Shown in pieces: positions 1-8,495 of a stretch of DNA of 64,000 bases (position 1 is its first letter; every line of letters starts with the position of its first letter). The DNA comes from Paenibacillus contaminans (GTDB taxonomy: Bacteria; Bacillota; Bacilli; Paenibacillales; NBRC-103111). The position numbers and the translations under genes were made by a program. Below the pieces are notes generated by a model. The model worked only from the letters and a program-made list of their open reading frames with translations, searched no databases and was not told the DNA's origin. The stretch is taken from NCBI RefSeq assembly GCF_003285015.1, contig NZ_QMFB01000005.1:62001-126000 (forward strand), written 5' to 3'.

Positions 1-7
1 CACTCAT
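1..7 (-). CDS. Start of a T-box-controlled gene, probably pheS (partial)
   Basis: Only the start is inside the window. On the minus strand a strong ribosome binding site (GGGGAGGG) is followed six bases later by ATG AGT at the window edge. The start lies just after the T-box terminator, so this is the regulated gene. In Bacillus the infC-rpmI-rplT operon lies close to T-box-controlled pheST, and the candidate specifier codon here is UUC (Phe). Phenylalanyl-tRNA synthetase alpha chain is therefore the best guess, but no protein sequence is visible to prove it. Confidence 0.4.
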
Positions 8-73
8 CCTGAACCCTCCCCTCAAAAATTAACGAAACATTGATCCTGGCTTTCCATTCGGGCGGTATAAATA

Positions 74-425
74 AAAAATCCCTTCCGTCCCGCATGCCTA
101 AAGGCATCGAAGGGACGAAAGGGATGTAGCTTCCGTGGTACCACCCGAATTTGTTATGCGCCTCGCAGCACATAACCTTAATAGGTATACAGTATGGCAC
201 GCAGCCTGCCTGCAACCTAAAGCACGGTAACGTGTGCCAATCCGATTTCCCCTAATGGCCAGCCGCAATTGCAGTTGCGTCTGCTGTTCAAGGAAACAGC
301 TCGGAGGTGAGCTCGCGAATAAGGGATTAAGGCGTCGGTTTCAGCTGATCCGATCACTCTCTGGAACATAAGAGCCCTTAGTGCTTCGTCCTCGTCATTG
401 CCGATAACGTGTTGAACTAATAATA
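74..425 (-). promoter_or_regulatory. T-box riboswitch leader
   Basis: The minus strand carries the conserved T-box core GGGTGGTACCACGG at 133-146, which binds the uncharged tRNA acceptor end. Right after it comes an intrinsic terminator: a long GC-rich hairpin at about 79-124 followed by a run of T. The stem I region lies at about 240-400. A stem AAGGG/CCCTT (375-379 with 321-325) borders a bulge containing UUC at 317-319, a candidate phenylalanine specifier. When tRNA is charged the terminator should form; uncharged tRNA should stabilise the antiterminator. The T-box assignment is firm, the specifier reading is inference. Confidence 0.9.
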
Positions 426-431
426 AAGATT

Positions 432-460
432 ATTATATGCAGTTTACGGCTGTTCGTCAA
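432..460 (-). promoter_or_regulatory. Promoter of the T-box transcript
   Basis: On the minus strand TTGACG (455-460) and TATAAT (432-437) are separated by exactly 17 bases, a near-consensus sigma-A promoter. Transcription would begin near 425, just before the T-box stem I. Confidence 0.75.
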
Positions 461-916
461 CCCTTTAACGTAGTACCGAATGCGGCGACCGGCATTTTAC
501 GTCCGTAAACGAGATTCCGTATGCCCGAGAATGCATATCCGGCGCAGGAAAATCCGTTCTTCTGCCCGTTTTTGCTTCCAGCATTTATATATTCCGGTTT
601 GTACGGCCGACCGACCGGATTTTCACCGGATGTTCCTTGTCTTGTGCCTTGCCTGATCCGCAGTCCGGTTTTGCCCACTTGGAATCGAGTACGGCTTCCT
701 TTTCCCGCCTGTAGTCCGAAAACGCCTGCTTGCAGCGGGTATTTTGCTCAGCACACCGGTGAAACCACTCTGCAAGCCGGAAAAATCGGACTGCGGCACT
801 TCGCGAGCCTCGATCTCTTGCTCCAAGCGGGCAAATTCGATTTACAATTCTACGCGAACCTCGACCCTTGCTCCGAGTTAACCGGCTACACGTTTATACT
901 ACCCGCTAAATTCAAA
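461..916. repeat. Non-coding stretch with degenerate AGTCCG/CGGACT repeats
   Basis: No believable gene. Open frames on both strands lack ribosome binding sites and recognisable protein features. The stretch 660-790 contains several degenerate units: an AGTCCGGTTTTGCCCACTTG unit, a second AGTCCG start, and an inverted CGGACT end. The same family reappears at 15290-15430. The arrangement suggests an old, decayed intergenic repeat. Confidence 0.45.
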
Positions 917-956
917 AAAGATCTTCCCGCCCGAAAACATTCGTGCGGAAAGATCT
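914..956 (-). terminator. Terminator of infC-rpmI-rplT
   Basis: A hairpin with arms AGATCTTCCCGC and its near complement (919-956) is followed on the minus strand by a run of six T. It lies 23 bases past the rplT stop. Confidence 0.8.
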
Positions 957-978
957 CTATATAACCGAAAGCTCGCGA

Positions 979-1338
979 TTAAGCGTTCACTTTCGCTTTA
1001 GCTGCGGTTGCCAGATCGGCAAATGCTTTCGCATCCGTTACAGCCAGATCAGCCAGGATTTTGCGGTTTACGTCGATGCCGGACAGCTTCAAGCCGTGCA
1101 TGAACTTGCTGTAGCTCAAGCCGTTGATGCGTGCTGCAGCGTTAATACGTGCGATCCACAGTTTGCGGAAATCGCGTTTTTTCTGACGGCGATCCCGGTA
1201 TGCGTAAAGCAGGGATTTCATGACTTGCGCGTTCGCTGTTTTAAACAGGCGATGCTTCGAACCGAAATAACCTTTTGCCAGCTTCAAAATCTTTTTATGA
1301 CGACGACGAGTGACAAACCCGCCTTTTACTCTTGCCAT
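979..1338 (-). CDS. rplT: 50S ribosomal protein L20
   Basis: A 119-residue protein, the usual length for L20. It starts [20 protein letters not shown] and is rich in Arg and Lys, as expected for an rRNA-binding protein that acts early in 50S assembly. A good ribosome binding site (AGGAGG) precedes the ATG. It is the last gene of infC-rpmI-rplT. In Bacillus L20 also represses the operon by binding the leader RNA, and this window has the matching attenuator at 2275-2308. Confidence 0.98.
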   Translation of the reverse strand: MARVKGGFVTRRRHKKILKLAKGYFGSKHRLFKTANAQVMKSLLYAYRDRRQKKRDFRKLWIARINAAARINGLSYSKFMHGLKLSGIDVNRKILADLAVTDAKAFADLATAAKAKVNA

Positions 1339-1449
1339 AGTGTTCAGCCTCCTGAAAAATTTAAAATTATTGGTTACCGCTTGCGGCGCAAGTTAACCGG
1401 CTCCCATTGGCGTTCCATTCCGTGCGGTTTAGATCCGATATTACATGAA

Positions 1450-1650
1450 TTACTTCATGTAAACGATCATTTGCTCGATGCGTTTAACGTCGCCTTTGGC
1501 CATGATCGCCGATTTACCCAGTGCGCGCTTGCGTCCAGGAGATTTTTTCTCAAGAATGTGGCGTTTGAAAGCGTGGCTTCTTTTGATTTTACCTGTGCCC
1601 GTTTTGGAAAAACGCTTTGCGGCGCCACGGTGAGTTTTCATTTTTGGCAT
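1450..1650 (-). CDS. rpmI: 50S ribosomal protein L35
   Basis: A 66-residue, very basic protein beginning [20 protein letters not shown], typical of L35 in sequence and size. AGGAGG stands 10 bases before the ATG. It lies between infC and rplT, 111 bases upstream of rplT, in the conserved order of this operon. Confidence 0.97.
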   Translation of the reverse strand: MPKMKTHRGAAKRFSKTGTGKIKRSHAFKRHILEKKSPGRKRALGKSAIMAKGDVKRIEQMIVYMK

Positions 1651-1730
1651 GGTGGTTCGTCCTCCTTGAAATGAAGTAGTGCCTGTCGGTTAAGCGTAAA
1701 CCGGCTGCCGATACGCGGCACTGCGTTTAA

Positions 1731-2243
1731 TTACTGCTGCTTGGGCTGCAAAATCATGATCATGCTGCGGCCTTCCAGCTTAGGCATGCGCTCGACGTTG
1801 CAAATTTCCGCCGCTTCCTTCGCTACGCGCTCAAGCACTTTTCTGCCGATCTCGGCATGCGTGATTTCCCGGCCGCGGAAACGTACGGAGCATTTCACTT
1901 TGTCGCCTTCGTTCAGAAACTTCAAAACGTTGCGAAGCTTAGTTTGGAAGTCGTGCTCATCGATCGTCGCGCTGAAGCGAACTTCTTTGAGCTCGACGAT
2001 TTTCTGATTTTTGCGGGCTTCTTTCTCTTTCTTCTGCATTTCGTACCGGAATTTCCCGTAATCCATAATACGGCATACGGGCGGCTTCGCCGTCGGTGCG
2101 ACATTGACTAGGTCTAGGCTTGCGTCCAACGCGATCTGCATGGCTTCACGAATCGGCTTGATGCCGAGCTGCTCGCCGTCTGCCCCGATCAGGCGGACCT
2201 CCTTGACACGGATTTCGTCGTTAATTAAATGATCTTTACTGAT
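1731..2243 (-). CDS. infC: Translation initiation factor IF-3, with an ATC start
   Basis: IF-3 binds the 30S subunit and checks start-codon selection. The 170-residue product has the N-terminal domain (INDEIRVKEVRLI, then a PPVCRIMDYGKF motif) and the C-terminal domain (VRFRGREITH). The frame stays open upstream to a TTG at 2273, but the strong ribosome binding site GAGGAGGTG (about 2250-2259) lies inside that extension. The real start is therefore most likely ATC at 2241-2243, giving ISKDHLIND, which lines up with the N-terminus of Bacillus IF-3. Rare starts (ATT, ATC) are known for infC and serve autoregulation, because IF-3 itself discriminates against them. Confidence 0.93.
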   Translation of the reverse strand: MSKDHLINDEIRVKEVRLIGADGEQLGIKPIREAMQIALDASLDLVNVAPTAKPPVCRIMDYGKFRYEMQKKEKEARKNQKIVELKEVRFSATIDEHDFQTKLRNVLKFLNEGDKVKCSVRFRGREITHAEIGRKVLERVAKEAAEICNVERMPKLEGRSMIMILQPKQQ

Positions 2244-2274
2244 AACCTGCCACCTCCTCGAGATATTTGACAAC

Positions 2275-2411
2275 TAAAAAAAGATGTAAGCTTCTTCAGC
2301 CCACATCTTCCAAGATCGCATCAAAAGTCGAGATTGATGATGTTATGGATCCCATACCAGCCAACGCAAGTCGGTCAGGTGAGAAGCGGGCGCTTCTGCT
2401 TTTCGTAAGTA
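2275..2411 (-). promoter_or_regulatory. L20-type leader with attenuator
   Basis: Between the promoter and infC lies a leader of about 170 bases. It ends in a clean intrinsic terminator: an 11-bp stem (2282-2308) with loop GAAGA and a tract of seven or more T at 2275-2281, only about 20 bases before the infC ribosome binding site. In Bacillus, L20 binding to such a leader promotes premature termination. Position and structure fit; the L20 binding site itself was not verified. Confidence 0.75.
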
Positions 2412-2418
2412 CTGAAAC

Positions 2419-2447
2419 AGTTTACCATCCTTGCTTCGCATTGTCAA
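2419..2447 (-). promoter_or_regulatory. Promoter of infC-rpmI-rplT
   Basis: On the minus strand TTGACA (2442-2447) and TAAACT (2419-2424) are 17 bases apart, a strong sigma-A promoter just upstream of the attenuator leader. The 250 bases beyond it, to about 2700, hold no recognisable gene. Confidence 0.8.
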
Positions 2448-2710
2448 CTGCTGCAATCGCAAAATATTCGCCTGGCTTGCCGCGATTATCGGCAGGACGC
2501 GCAGAAGCGCCGGCAGGGTGTCCGCAGGCTATGAAGCAGCAGGCGTCGCGATCCGTTATGTGTGCGCAGCATGGTTTGCCCAACTAAGCGCTAGAAAGCG
2601 GCTCCGGGGCGCTAACAAGGAAGCCTCCCTAACAGTGGCCTTTTCTTCACCTAAGCCGCCCTAAGCGCGACTCCGCGCCGAACCGGCTGCCTGCCGCACA
2701 CTATGAAATA

Positions 2711-2737
2711 AAAAAACTACCGGCACAAGACCGGCAG
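2711..2737 (-). terminator. Terminator of the glycosyltransferase gene
   Basis: A CTGCCGG/CCGGTAG hairpin followed on the minus strand by seven T, 17 bases past the stop of the glycosyltransferase gene. Confidence 0.75.
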
Positions 2738-2753
2738 TTCGGCAGTTTTGAAT

Positions 2754-3989
2754 TTAGCTCGCTTGCTTCGTTTTCACGTCTTCGAGACGGATTACGCGGG
2801 TATGCTTCGTATGGCTCCATTGCTTGTTGTTCTGCGTGAAGAACGCATAAAACGTAATCGGCCACCAGGAAAGCAGGAACACCGGATACAGCAGCAGGTA
2901 ACGCCAAGTTTTCAGCGGCGCTTTTTCGATAATCAGCGCTAACGGGAACTGCACGTAGCTTGCCACGGAAACGAACATGAACAAGAACGGCGATACCTGG
3001 AACAGCGACTTGAATACCGGAGCGCCCGGGAACGCTACATCGATCCACAGAATAATACTGACGATCGAGCTGACGAACAAGTTATAAACGTTGGCTGCAT
3101 AAATCGCCGTATCGATTTTCGCCCAGCTGCGCTCTTTGATGCCTTGCCACAGCAACGGGAAGAAATACCGTCTTGCTACGTCGAAATGACCCTGCATCCA
3201 GCGCAGACGTTGTCTTGCGGATGCTGAGAACGTAAGAGGCTTCTCGTCGTACACTTTGGCGTCGTAATTGAACACCGGATTCACGCCGCGCTGTACGCAG
3301 CGCATCGTAAACTCCAAGTCCTCGACCAGGCTAGTTGCGCCCCAGCCCATTTCCTTCAGCAGCGCCGAATCGAAGCACATGCCCGTGCCGCCCAGGTAGC
3401 TGGCCAGCTTCAGGTTCGTGCGCGGCAGCTGCCACAGACGGTTGCAGTACCAGTAAGTGATGGCGTATGCGGACGTAATCCACGAATCATGCGGATTTTT
3501 CGTATCGAGATAAGCTTGGATAACTTTCGAGCCCGAGCACAGGTCGTTGTTCATATGGCGCAGGTAATCGTCGTTAACCAGGTTATCGGCGTCAAACATG
3601 ACGACTGCGTCGTATGTACGCGGAAGCTTCCACAGCTCCTTCAGCATCCATTCGATGGCATAGCCTTTGCCTCTCAGGTTTTTGTTATGGCGCTCGTAGG
3701 CATAAACGCCGTGACTGCGGGAAATTTCCGCCGTCTTGTCCGTACAGTTGTCGCAAATAACGAATACGTCGTAAAGCTCTTTCGGATAATCAAGTTTTTT
3801 CAGGTTTTCGAGCAGCGCGCCGACGACTTGTTCCTCGTTGTGAGCGGCCACCAGAATGGCGAATGACTTCTGCGGTTCGAACTGCGCTTTCCTTTTGTTC
3901 CGGTACCATCCAAAAAATGTCATGAACAGCTGGTACACTCCGATGGAAGCAAGCACGATCTGCAGGACGAAGAAAATGTTGTCCAACAT
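2754..3989 (-). CDS. Membrane-bound family 2 glycosyltransferase
   Basis: 411 residues. One membrane segment at about 3-25 is followed by a cytoplasmic GT-A domain with ILVAAHNEE, the metal-binding motif FDADN, GTGMCFD, the acidic EDLEF motif and the QRLRW signature of processive or polysaccharide-type GT2 enzymes. Further membrane segments lie at about 300-390. The layout resembles cellulose- or hyaluronan-synthase-like transferases that build or extend a surface polysaccharide at the membrane. The acceptor and sugar cannot be told from the sequence. It stands alone, with its own ribosome binding site (AAAGGGGG) and terminator, so it is probably transcribed singly. Confidence 0.85.
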   Translation of the reverse strand: MLDNIFFVLQIVLASIGVYQLFMTFFGWYRNKRKAQFEPQKSFAILVAAHNEEQVVGALLENLKKLDYPKELYDVFVICDNCTDKTAEISRSHGVYAYERHNKNLRGKGYAIEWMLKELWKLPRTYDAVVMFDADNLVNDDYLRHMNNDLCSGSKVIQAYLDTKNPHDSWITSAYAITYWYCNRLWQLPRTNLKLASYLGGTGMCFDSALLKEMGWGATSLVEDLEFTMRCVQRGVNPVFNYDAKVYDEKPLTFSASARQRLRWMQGHFDVARRYFFPLLWQGIKERSWAKIDTAIYAANVYNLFVSSIVSIILWIDVAFPGAPVFKSLFQVSPFLFMFVSVASYVQFPLALIIEKAPLKTWRYLLLYPVFLLSWWPITFYAFFTQNNKQWSHTKHTRVIRLEDVKTKQAS

Positions 3990-4565
3990 GCAAAAACCCC
4001 CTTTTTTTCTTTTACCCTTTTCTCTCTGTATAGGATGATCCGGTTTGTCATGTTATGAAAACGCAAAATGAAAATAACGCCGAGATTGATTTTCCCTTGT
4101 TTAGGGCGATTTGTCAAAACCCTGTAAAGGCGATGGAACGCCGGATCGGCTGTAATCCCGTGAAAACAATCGTACTTTAGCGGAAGATCTTGCGTACAGT
4201 CTCGTTTAAGCCGCGTTTTCATCAATTTTCATGATCCGGTATTATTATAATCAACTCATGTGGACAAAACAAATGACAACATCACGAACGAATTCGTTAC
4301 GGTGGCGGGCAGACGTTTCTGTTCTAGGATTCCCGAGAAGCGGCGGAAGCTATCCCCAATGCGCAAAAATGTGTCCTCCGTTCCATCGTCGGCACATAAC
4401 CTTGTACGAAACGGGCAAGCGAAAGGTTGCAGCCCGGCTCCTTATACACTTTCGCGGGCAAAACCGATTAAGTGTCCGTCGGGTGACGAGCCAAACCCGC
4501 TGTCCAGCTGACGGCTTGCTCCAAAAAACCGCGGTGCACCAGGGAATAATCGGTGTACAAAAGCT
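3990..4565. other. Intergenic region, no gene recognised
   Basis: 576 bases between divergent genes. The open frames here (for example 4260-4511 and 4231-4590) lack convincing ribosome binding sites and resemble no family. TTGACA at 4576-4581 and TATGAT at 4602-4607 suggest a promoter for the phosphatase gene, but the 20-base spacer is long. Confidence 0.4.
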
Positions 4566-5222
4566 TTGCAGCGGCTTGACACTGCCATAACATTCATGGG
4601 CTATGATGGAGCATATACCGATCATATTTTAGAAAAATTTAAGATTTGGGAGAGGCCTTCGGAGGTCGTCTTCCTTAACGGGGGAGTGGTTACCATTAGC
4701 CGCGTCATTCATTGGCTGCAGCATTATGAAACGAAGCTGTTTCGTCTCGTAAACAACAAAAGCCGCCACCCCGCGCTCGATTATTTGTTCAACCGGCTGA
4801 CGCATTTGGGCGGGGCTTCCGCTACGATCATCGCGACGCTCGCGATCGCCTTATTCGCATCGGGAGATTGGCGGATTACCGCATGGCAAAGCGCCGCCGC
4901 ACTCGCCGCAAGTCATCTGCCCGTCGCCGTCATCAAGAAAAAGTACCCTAGACTTCGGCCCTATATGGTACTGGAAAATACGAACATTTGCCGCAATCCG
5001 CTAAAAGACCATTCTTTTCCTTCCGGACATTCGACGGCCATTTTTTCCGTAACCGTGCCTTTCGTCCTATTCGCCCCGGCGCTGGGCTTCATTCTAATCC
5101 CGGCAGCCTGCCTGGTAGCCCTATCCCGCGTTTATTTGGGGCTGCATTATCCTTCCGATTGCGCCGCCGGTGCGGCGATCGGCTCCCTCACCGCCCTGCT
5201 TGCCGCTATACTGATCGGTTAG
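4566..5222 (+). CDS. PAP2-family membrane phosphatase
   Basis: This protein has the three-part signature of PAP2 (type 2 phosphatidic acid phosphatase) enzymes: KKKYPRLRP, then PSGHS, then SRVYLGLHYPSD, with the expected Lys, Arg, two His and Asp, placed between membrane segments. Such enzymes act at the outer face of the membrane on undecaprenyl pyrophosphate, phosphatidic acid or phosphatidylglycerophosphate; the substrate here is not evident. The full frame gives 218 residues, but the first 40 look unlike the family and overlap a possible promoter. The true start may be further in, for example GTG at 4686. No strong ribosome binding site settles it. Confidence 0.8.
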   Translation: MQRLDTAITFMGYDGAYTDHILEKFKIWERPSEVVFLNGGVVTISRVIHWLQHYETKLFRLVNNKSRHPALDYLFNRLTHLGGASATIIATLAIALFASGDWRITAWQSAAALAASHLPVAVIKKKYPRLRPYMVLENTNICRNPLKDHSFPSGHSTAIFSVTVPFVLFAPALGFILIPAACLVALSRVYLGLHYPSDCAAGAAIGSLTALLAAILIG

Positions 5223-5232
5223 CCTTACGAGC

Positions 5233-5312
5233 AAGGATAAACAGCTTCGCCGTCCTAAACGCTTTCGAAGAAAGCGACTTCGTAAGCTAAGGACAGGCGC
5301 GTTTACCGTTGA
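5233..5312. repeat. Dispersed palindromic element, copy 1
   Basis: Begins AAGGATAAACAGCTTCGCCG and ends with AGGACAGGCGCGTTTACCG; the GATAAAC and GTTTACC ends face each other. Related copies occur at 10740-10790 and 21619-21666, always between genes. Confidence 0.6.
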
Positions 5313-5358
5313 ACATAAGCACTTGATACGTGAAACATTAAATTCCTTATATTTAACA

Positions 5359-5392
5359 AAATGCCGCCATCCTTAGCCGGATGACGGCATTT
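5359..5392. terminator. Bidirectional terminator
   Basis: A 14-bp hairpin with AAATGCCG arms and a TTAG-type loop. It lies just past the trmB stop on the minus strand and can also end transcription of the phosphatase gene from the plus strand. Confidence 0.75.
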
Positions 5393-5396
5393 GTTA

Positions 5397-6161
5397 TTAA
5401 TCATCGTTTTGCTCGGTATCCTCGTCCGTATCCGTATCTGCGTCAACCGCTTGGCGCTTGTCCGATTCCTCGAGAGCCCGTAGGTGCCGGTCGTACGCCG
5501 ACTGTCCGATCACAACCTCCAACCGGTATATCGGCATCCCTCTGTCGGCGAATTTCGTTTCGTATTCGGTCAGCACGAGATCTTGACGGCGTTCCTCCGC
5601 ATGCAGATCCAGCGAAATGTTGCGCATGCGAAGTCCCATATCGGCGATTGAATTCAGCGAAAATTCGAACAGCGAACGGGAATCCGTTTTGAAATGGATT
5701 TCGCCTTCGGCATTCAGCACGTTTTTATACTTGTTAACAAAATTCGAGTGAGTCAGTCTGCGTCTCGCGTGCTTTTTCTTCGGCCACGGGTCGCTGAAAT
5801 TCAAATACACCCGCGAAAGCTCGTCCGGCGCGAATACGTCCTCGAGCTTCTCGATATTAAATAAAGCCAGCGCCAAATTCGGCAGCTTGCCTTCCTCTAT
5901 GCCGTGCGCCGCACGCGCCTTCGCGCTCGCTTTGCGCATGAGTTCGTCGTACATGTCCACACCGATATAATTGTATTGCGGATTATTGCGGCTCATCTCG
6001 CTGATGAACTTTCCTTTGCCCATGCCCAGCTCAACATGTATCGGATTATCGTTTCCAAAAAACGACAACCACTTCCCCTTATAGTCCTGCGGACTCAAGA
6101 CAACTAGCTCAGGCTGGCTTTCGATATTTTCACGTATTCCTTTTCTTCCGCGCAGTCGCAC
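5397..6161 (-). CDS. trmB: tRNA (guanine-46-N7)-methyltransferase
   Basis: This enzyme methylates G46 in the variable loop of tRNAs using S-adenosylmethionine. The Rossmann-type SAM site VELGMGKGKF, the IGVDMYDEL strand and the TrmB signature NFSDPWPKKKHARRRL are all present. An upstream frame extends to 6212, but it would run across a TATAAT box (6204-6209), whereas GGGGGAT stands seven bases before a GTG at 6161. The GTG gives VRLRGRKG, which matches the family N-terminus, and a 254-residue product. The C-terminus carries an acidic tail (DADTDTDEDTEQNDD) beyond the usual family end. Confidence 0.93.
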   Translation of the reverse strand: MRLRGRKGIRENIESQPELVVLSPQDYKGKWLSFFGNDNPIHVELGMGKGKFISEMSRNNPQYNYIGVDMYDELMRKASAKARAAHGIEEGKLPNLALALFNIEKLEDVFAPDELSRVYLNFSDPWPKKKHARRRLTHSNFVNKYKNVLNAEGEIHFKTDSRSLFEFSLNSIADMGLRMRNISLDLHAEERRQDLVLTEYETKFADRGMPIYRLEVVIGQSAYDRHLRALEESDKRQAVDADTDTDEDTEQNDD

Positions 6162-6229
6162 AACGATCCCCCACATTTCGTTCCAACGTAACAAACCAGT
6201 TCGATTATACAACTGTCCGCAGCAAAAAA

Positions 6230-6256
6230 GAAACCCCGCCGTTCATGGCAGAGTTT
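6230..6256 (-). terminator. Terminator
   Basis: An 11-bp hairpin with GAAAC arms and a run of six T on the minus strand. It separates the small gene at 6351-6554 from trmB. Confidence 0.8.
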
Positions 6257-6350
6257 CCTTCATATGCTTATTCCGATATTCGGCATGATCCGCATCCATA
6301 CCAAGATTCGATGTCTAAACCTCTTGAAAGTGAACGGGAGCGCGCCCAGG

Positions 6351-6554
6351 CTACATGTCTAATGCGTGATAATGAATTTTGTCGGATTCGGGAAGCATTT
6401 CGTGCTCCAGCGCTTTCCTCAGCTTCTTCCTGGCGTCGACCGCCAAACTCGGCTGCTGATTGAAACGAACGCCGCTTAACGCGATGGCCTCTTTAATAGA
6501 AAGCTTTACCGTAATCATTTGCTCATCTTGCGGAATGTGAACCTGGGTATTCAT
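6351..6554 (-). CDS. Small conserved-looking protein of unknown function
   Basis: 67 residues from MNTQVHIPQDEQMITVKLS. GAGGTGA stands five bases before this ATG, so the longer frame (to 6635) is not used. There is no membrane segment or cysteine pair. The sequence is hydrophilic with a likely helical second half (DARKKLRKALEHEM). I do not recognise the family. It has its own terminator and lies between trmB and a surface protein gene; nothing nearby suggests a role. Confidence 0.65.
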   Translation of the reverse strand: MNTQVHIPQDEQMITVKLSIKEAIALSGVRFNQQPSLAVDARKKLRKALEHEMLPESDKIHYHALDM

Positions 6555-6699
6555 CGCACTCACCTCGTCGGTTAATTTAGAACGTCGGATTCTGGTGTGT
6601 ATTGGCTGGAAACCCTTGATTTTGCTCACTTCCAATTTAACACATCATGTTAGGTTTTGCAAGTCACGGATAGCAAAAATACAAGGTTTTCCGCTGCCT

Positions 6700-7233
6700 T
6701 TATTTCGCCTCGTCCCGATCCCGTCCGCGGCTCCGCAAGCCTGCGAGACCAAACAGACCGAGAAGGCCGAGCCAGCCCCAGTTTATATTGTTTCGGTTGG
6801 CGGCCGCCCGCATCTGGTAGCCGTTCATATTATATTTGCCGATGCCGTAATTGTTGGGCTTTGGCGTGTTAACGGTCGGATACGGGGCTGTTTTGCCCAT
6901 ATTCGGATCAAGCGTGGTCGTCGACTGCATCCGGTACGTATTCGGCGTTACGGTCGGATTCGGGCCGTGAACGCGGGTCGTATCGTAAACATTGCCGGTG
7001 TTGCTATAAATTCCCGTATCCGGATTCGTCCGGTTCAGCATTTGCGAATTGCCCGGAGGGTTGCCCGGCGCAGGCGTACCGACAGATGTCGACGGCTCGC
7101 CCATTAAGTTCATTCCGGTATCCGCCCCCGTATCTTTTCCCGTATTCGTACCGGTATGCGCCTGAACGGCCTGCGGACCCGCCAGCATAGTTAAAATGAT
7201 AAGGGCTGCACTCATCAATTGAAGCTTTTTCAA
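6700..7233 (-). CDS. WGxxGxxG-type secreted or surface protein
   Basis: 177 residues starting at TTG 7233, with AAAGGGG nine bases upstream. An N-terminal signal sequence (KKLQLMSAALIILTMLAG, cut near VQAH) is followed by a long, low-complexity, Asn/Thr/Gly/Pro-rich region (TGTNTGKDTGADTG). The C-terminus has WGWLGLLGLFGLAGL followed by Arg-rich RSRGRDRD. This tail (WG-rich motif, hydrophobic helix, basic end) resembles the C-terminal sorting-like signal of WGxxGxxG proteins of Bacillota, whose processing is not well known. An exported, probably membrane-retained protein of unknown role. Confidence 0.7.
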   Translation of the reverse strand: MKKLQLMSAALIILTMLAGPQAVQAHTGTNTGKDTGADTGMNLMGEPSTSVGTPAPGNPPGNSQMLNRTNPDTGIYSNTGNVYDTTRVHGPNPTVTPNTYRMQSTTTLDPNMGKTAPYPTVNTPKPNNYGIGKYNMNGYQMRAAANRNNINWGWLGLLGLFGLAGLRSRGRDRDEAK

Positions 7234-7487
7234 GCCAATATTCCCCTTTCTATTAGGAAGTATTTTAGAACGCCGCACCGTTATTGTTGTCCGCCATCAT
7301 GAAAATAACCGCCGTTGTTTTTGGAAGCCGCAATGAAGTCGGAAAAGTCGCTTTTTAAGCTGTTTTTCGCTAAAATAACTAATGGAACGCTTATCTGTAT
7401 TGAACGAACGGGTTCCTGGCGCTTAGCGGCTTATGAAGTCCAAGCAAGTTTTATATAATGAAGTTAGGATTGGAAAGGAAGTACGAC

Positions 7488-8465
7488 ATGCTGCAAACAA
7501 GCGAACCACAGCCTCTGCTTTGGGGGGATAAACGGTTTCACACCTGGAATTACGAAATGCGCGGACAGTTTCAAACCAAAGTGTTCAAGGTTATGCTCGA
7601 TGCCGGCTTCACATGTCCCAACCGTGACGGCAGCATTGCCAAGGGGGGCTGCACCTTTTGCAGCGCGCGCGGATCAGGGGATTTTGCCGGAAGCCGGAGA
7701 GACGATCTCGTCACGCAATTTAACAGCATTAGGGATCTTCAGCACTTGAAATGGCCGGAAGCCAAATATATCGGCTACTTCCAGGCCTATACGAATACGT
7801 ACGCTCCGGTGGAAGAGCTGCGCGAATATTATGAGCTTATTTTGCAGCAGCCGGGGGTAGTCGGGCTGTCCATCGCCACGCGGCCCGATTGTTTGCCGGA
7901 CGATGTCGTCGAGTACCTTGCCGAGCTGAACGAACGTACGTATTTATGGGTGGAAATGGGCCTGCAGACCGTGCACGAATCGACTTCGGAGCTGATCAAT
8001 CGCGCCCACGATACGCAGTGCTACCTGGACGCAGTCGAGAAACTGCGTAAGCATAATATCCGCACCTGCGCGCACATCATCTACGGGCTGCCGCAGGAAA
8101 CGCATGACATGATGATGGAAACGGGCAAAGCGGTAGCCCGTATGGACGTTCAGGGCATCAAGATCCATCTGCTGCACCTGATGCGCAAAACGCCGATGGT
8201 CAAGCAATACGAGGCGGGCTTGCTGCGTTTTCTCGAGCAGGACGAATACGTCAAGCTCATCGTCGACACGCTGGAGCTGCTGCCGCCGGAAATGATCGTT
8301 CACCGGCTGACCGGCGATGCGCCGCGCGACCTTCTGATCGGTCCGATGTGGAGCCTGAAGAAATGGGAAGTACTCAATGCGATCGACAATGAATTGAAAA
8401 GCCGCAATACGTGGCAAGGCAAGCTGTGGACGCCGCAAGAACAGCTTGTGACATGGGCGCCTTAA
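7488..8465 (+). CDS. ytqA: Radical SAM protein YtqA, tRNA wobble-uridine modification
   Basis: 325 residues of the TIGR01212-type radical SAM family. The cluster-binding region shows CPNRDGSIAKGGCTFC. The ATG at 7488 is preceded by GGAAAGGAAG; an upstream ATG at 7458 overlaps a TATAAT box (about 7453) and is unlikely to be used. In Bacillus subtilis ytqA lies next to ytqB. Recent work places both in formation of the mnm5 group on wobble uridine in Gram-positive bacteria, with YtqA (MnmL) thought to act before the YtqB methyl transfer. The same gene pair here supports that reading. Confidence 0.88.
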   Translation: MLQTSEPQPLLWGDKRFHTWNYEMRGQFQTKVFKVMLDAGFTCPNRDGSIAKGGCTFCSARGSGDFAGSRRDDLVTQFNSIRDLQHLKWPEAKYIGYFQAYTNTYAPVEELREYYELILQQPGVVGLSIATRPDCLPDDVVEYLAELNERTYLWVEMGLQTVHESTSELINRAHDTQCYLDAVEKLRKHNIRTCAHIIYGLPQETHDMMMETGKAVARMDVQGIKIHLLHLMRKTPMVKQYEAGLLRFLEQDEYVKLIVDTLELLPPEMIVHRLTGDAPRDLLIGPMWSLKKWEVLNAIDNELKSRNTWQGKLWTPQEQLVTWAP

Positions 8466-8495
8466 GCAATTAGCGTATTATTCGGAGGTTACAGG

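Noticed and set aside
943..1674. A 243-residue plus-strand frame
   Set aside because: It lies opposite rplT and rpmI, has no ribosome binding site, and its sequence is the shadow of those genes.
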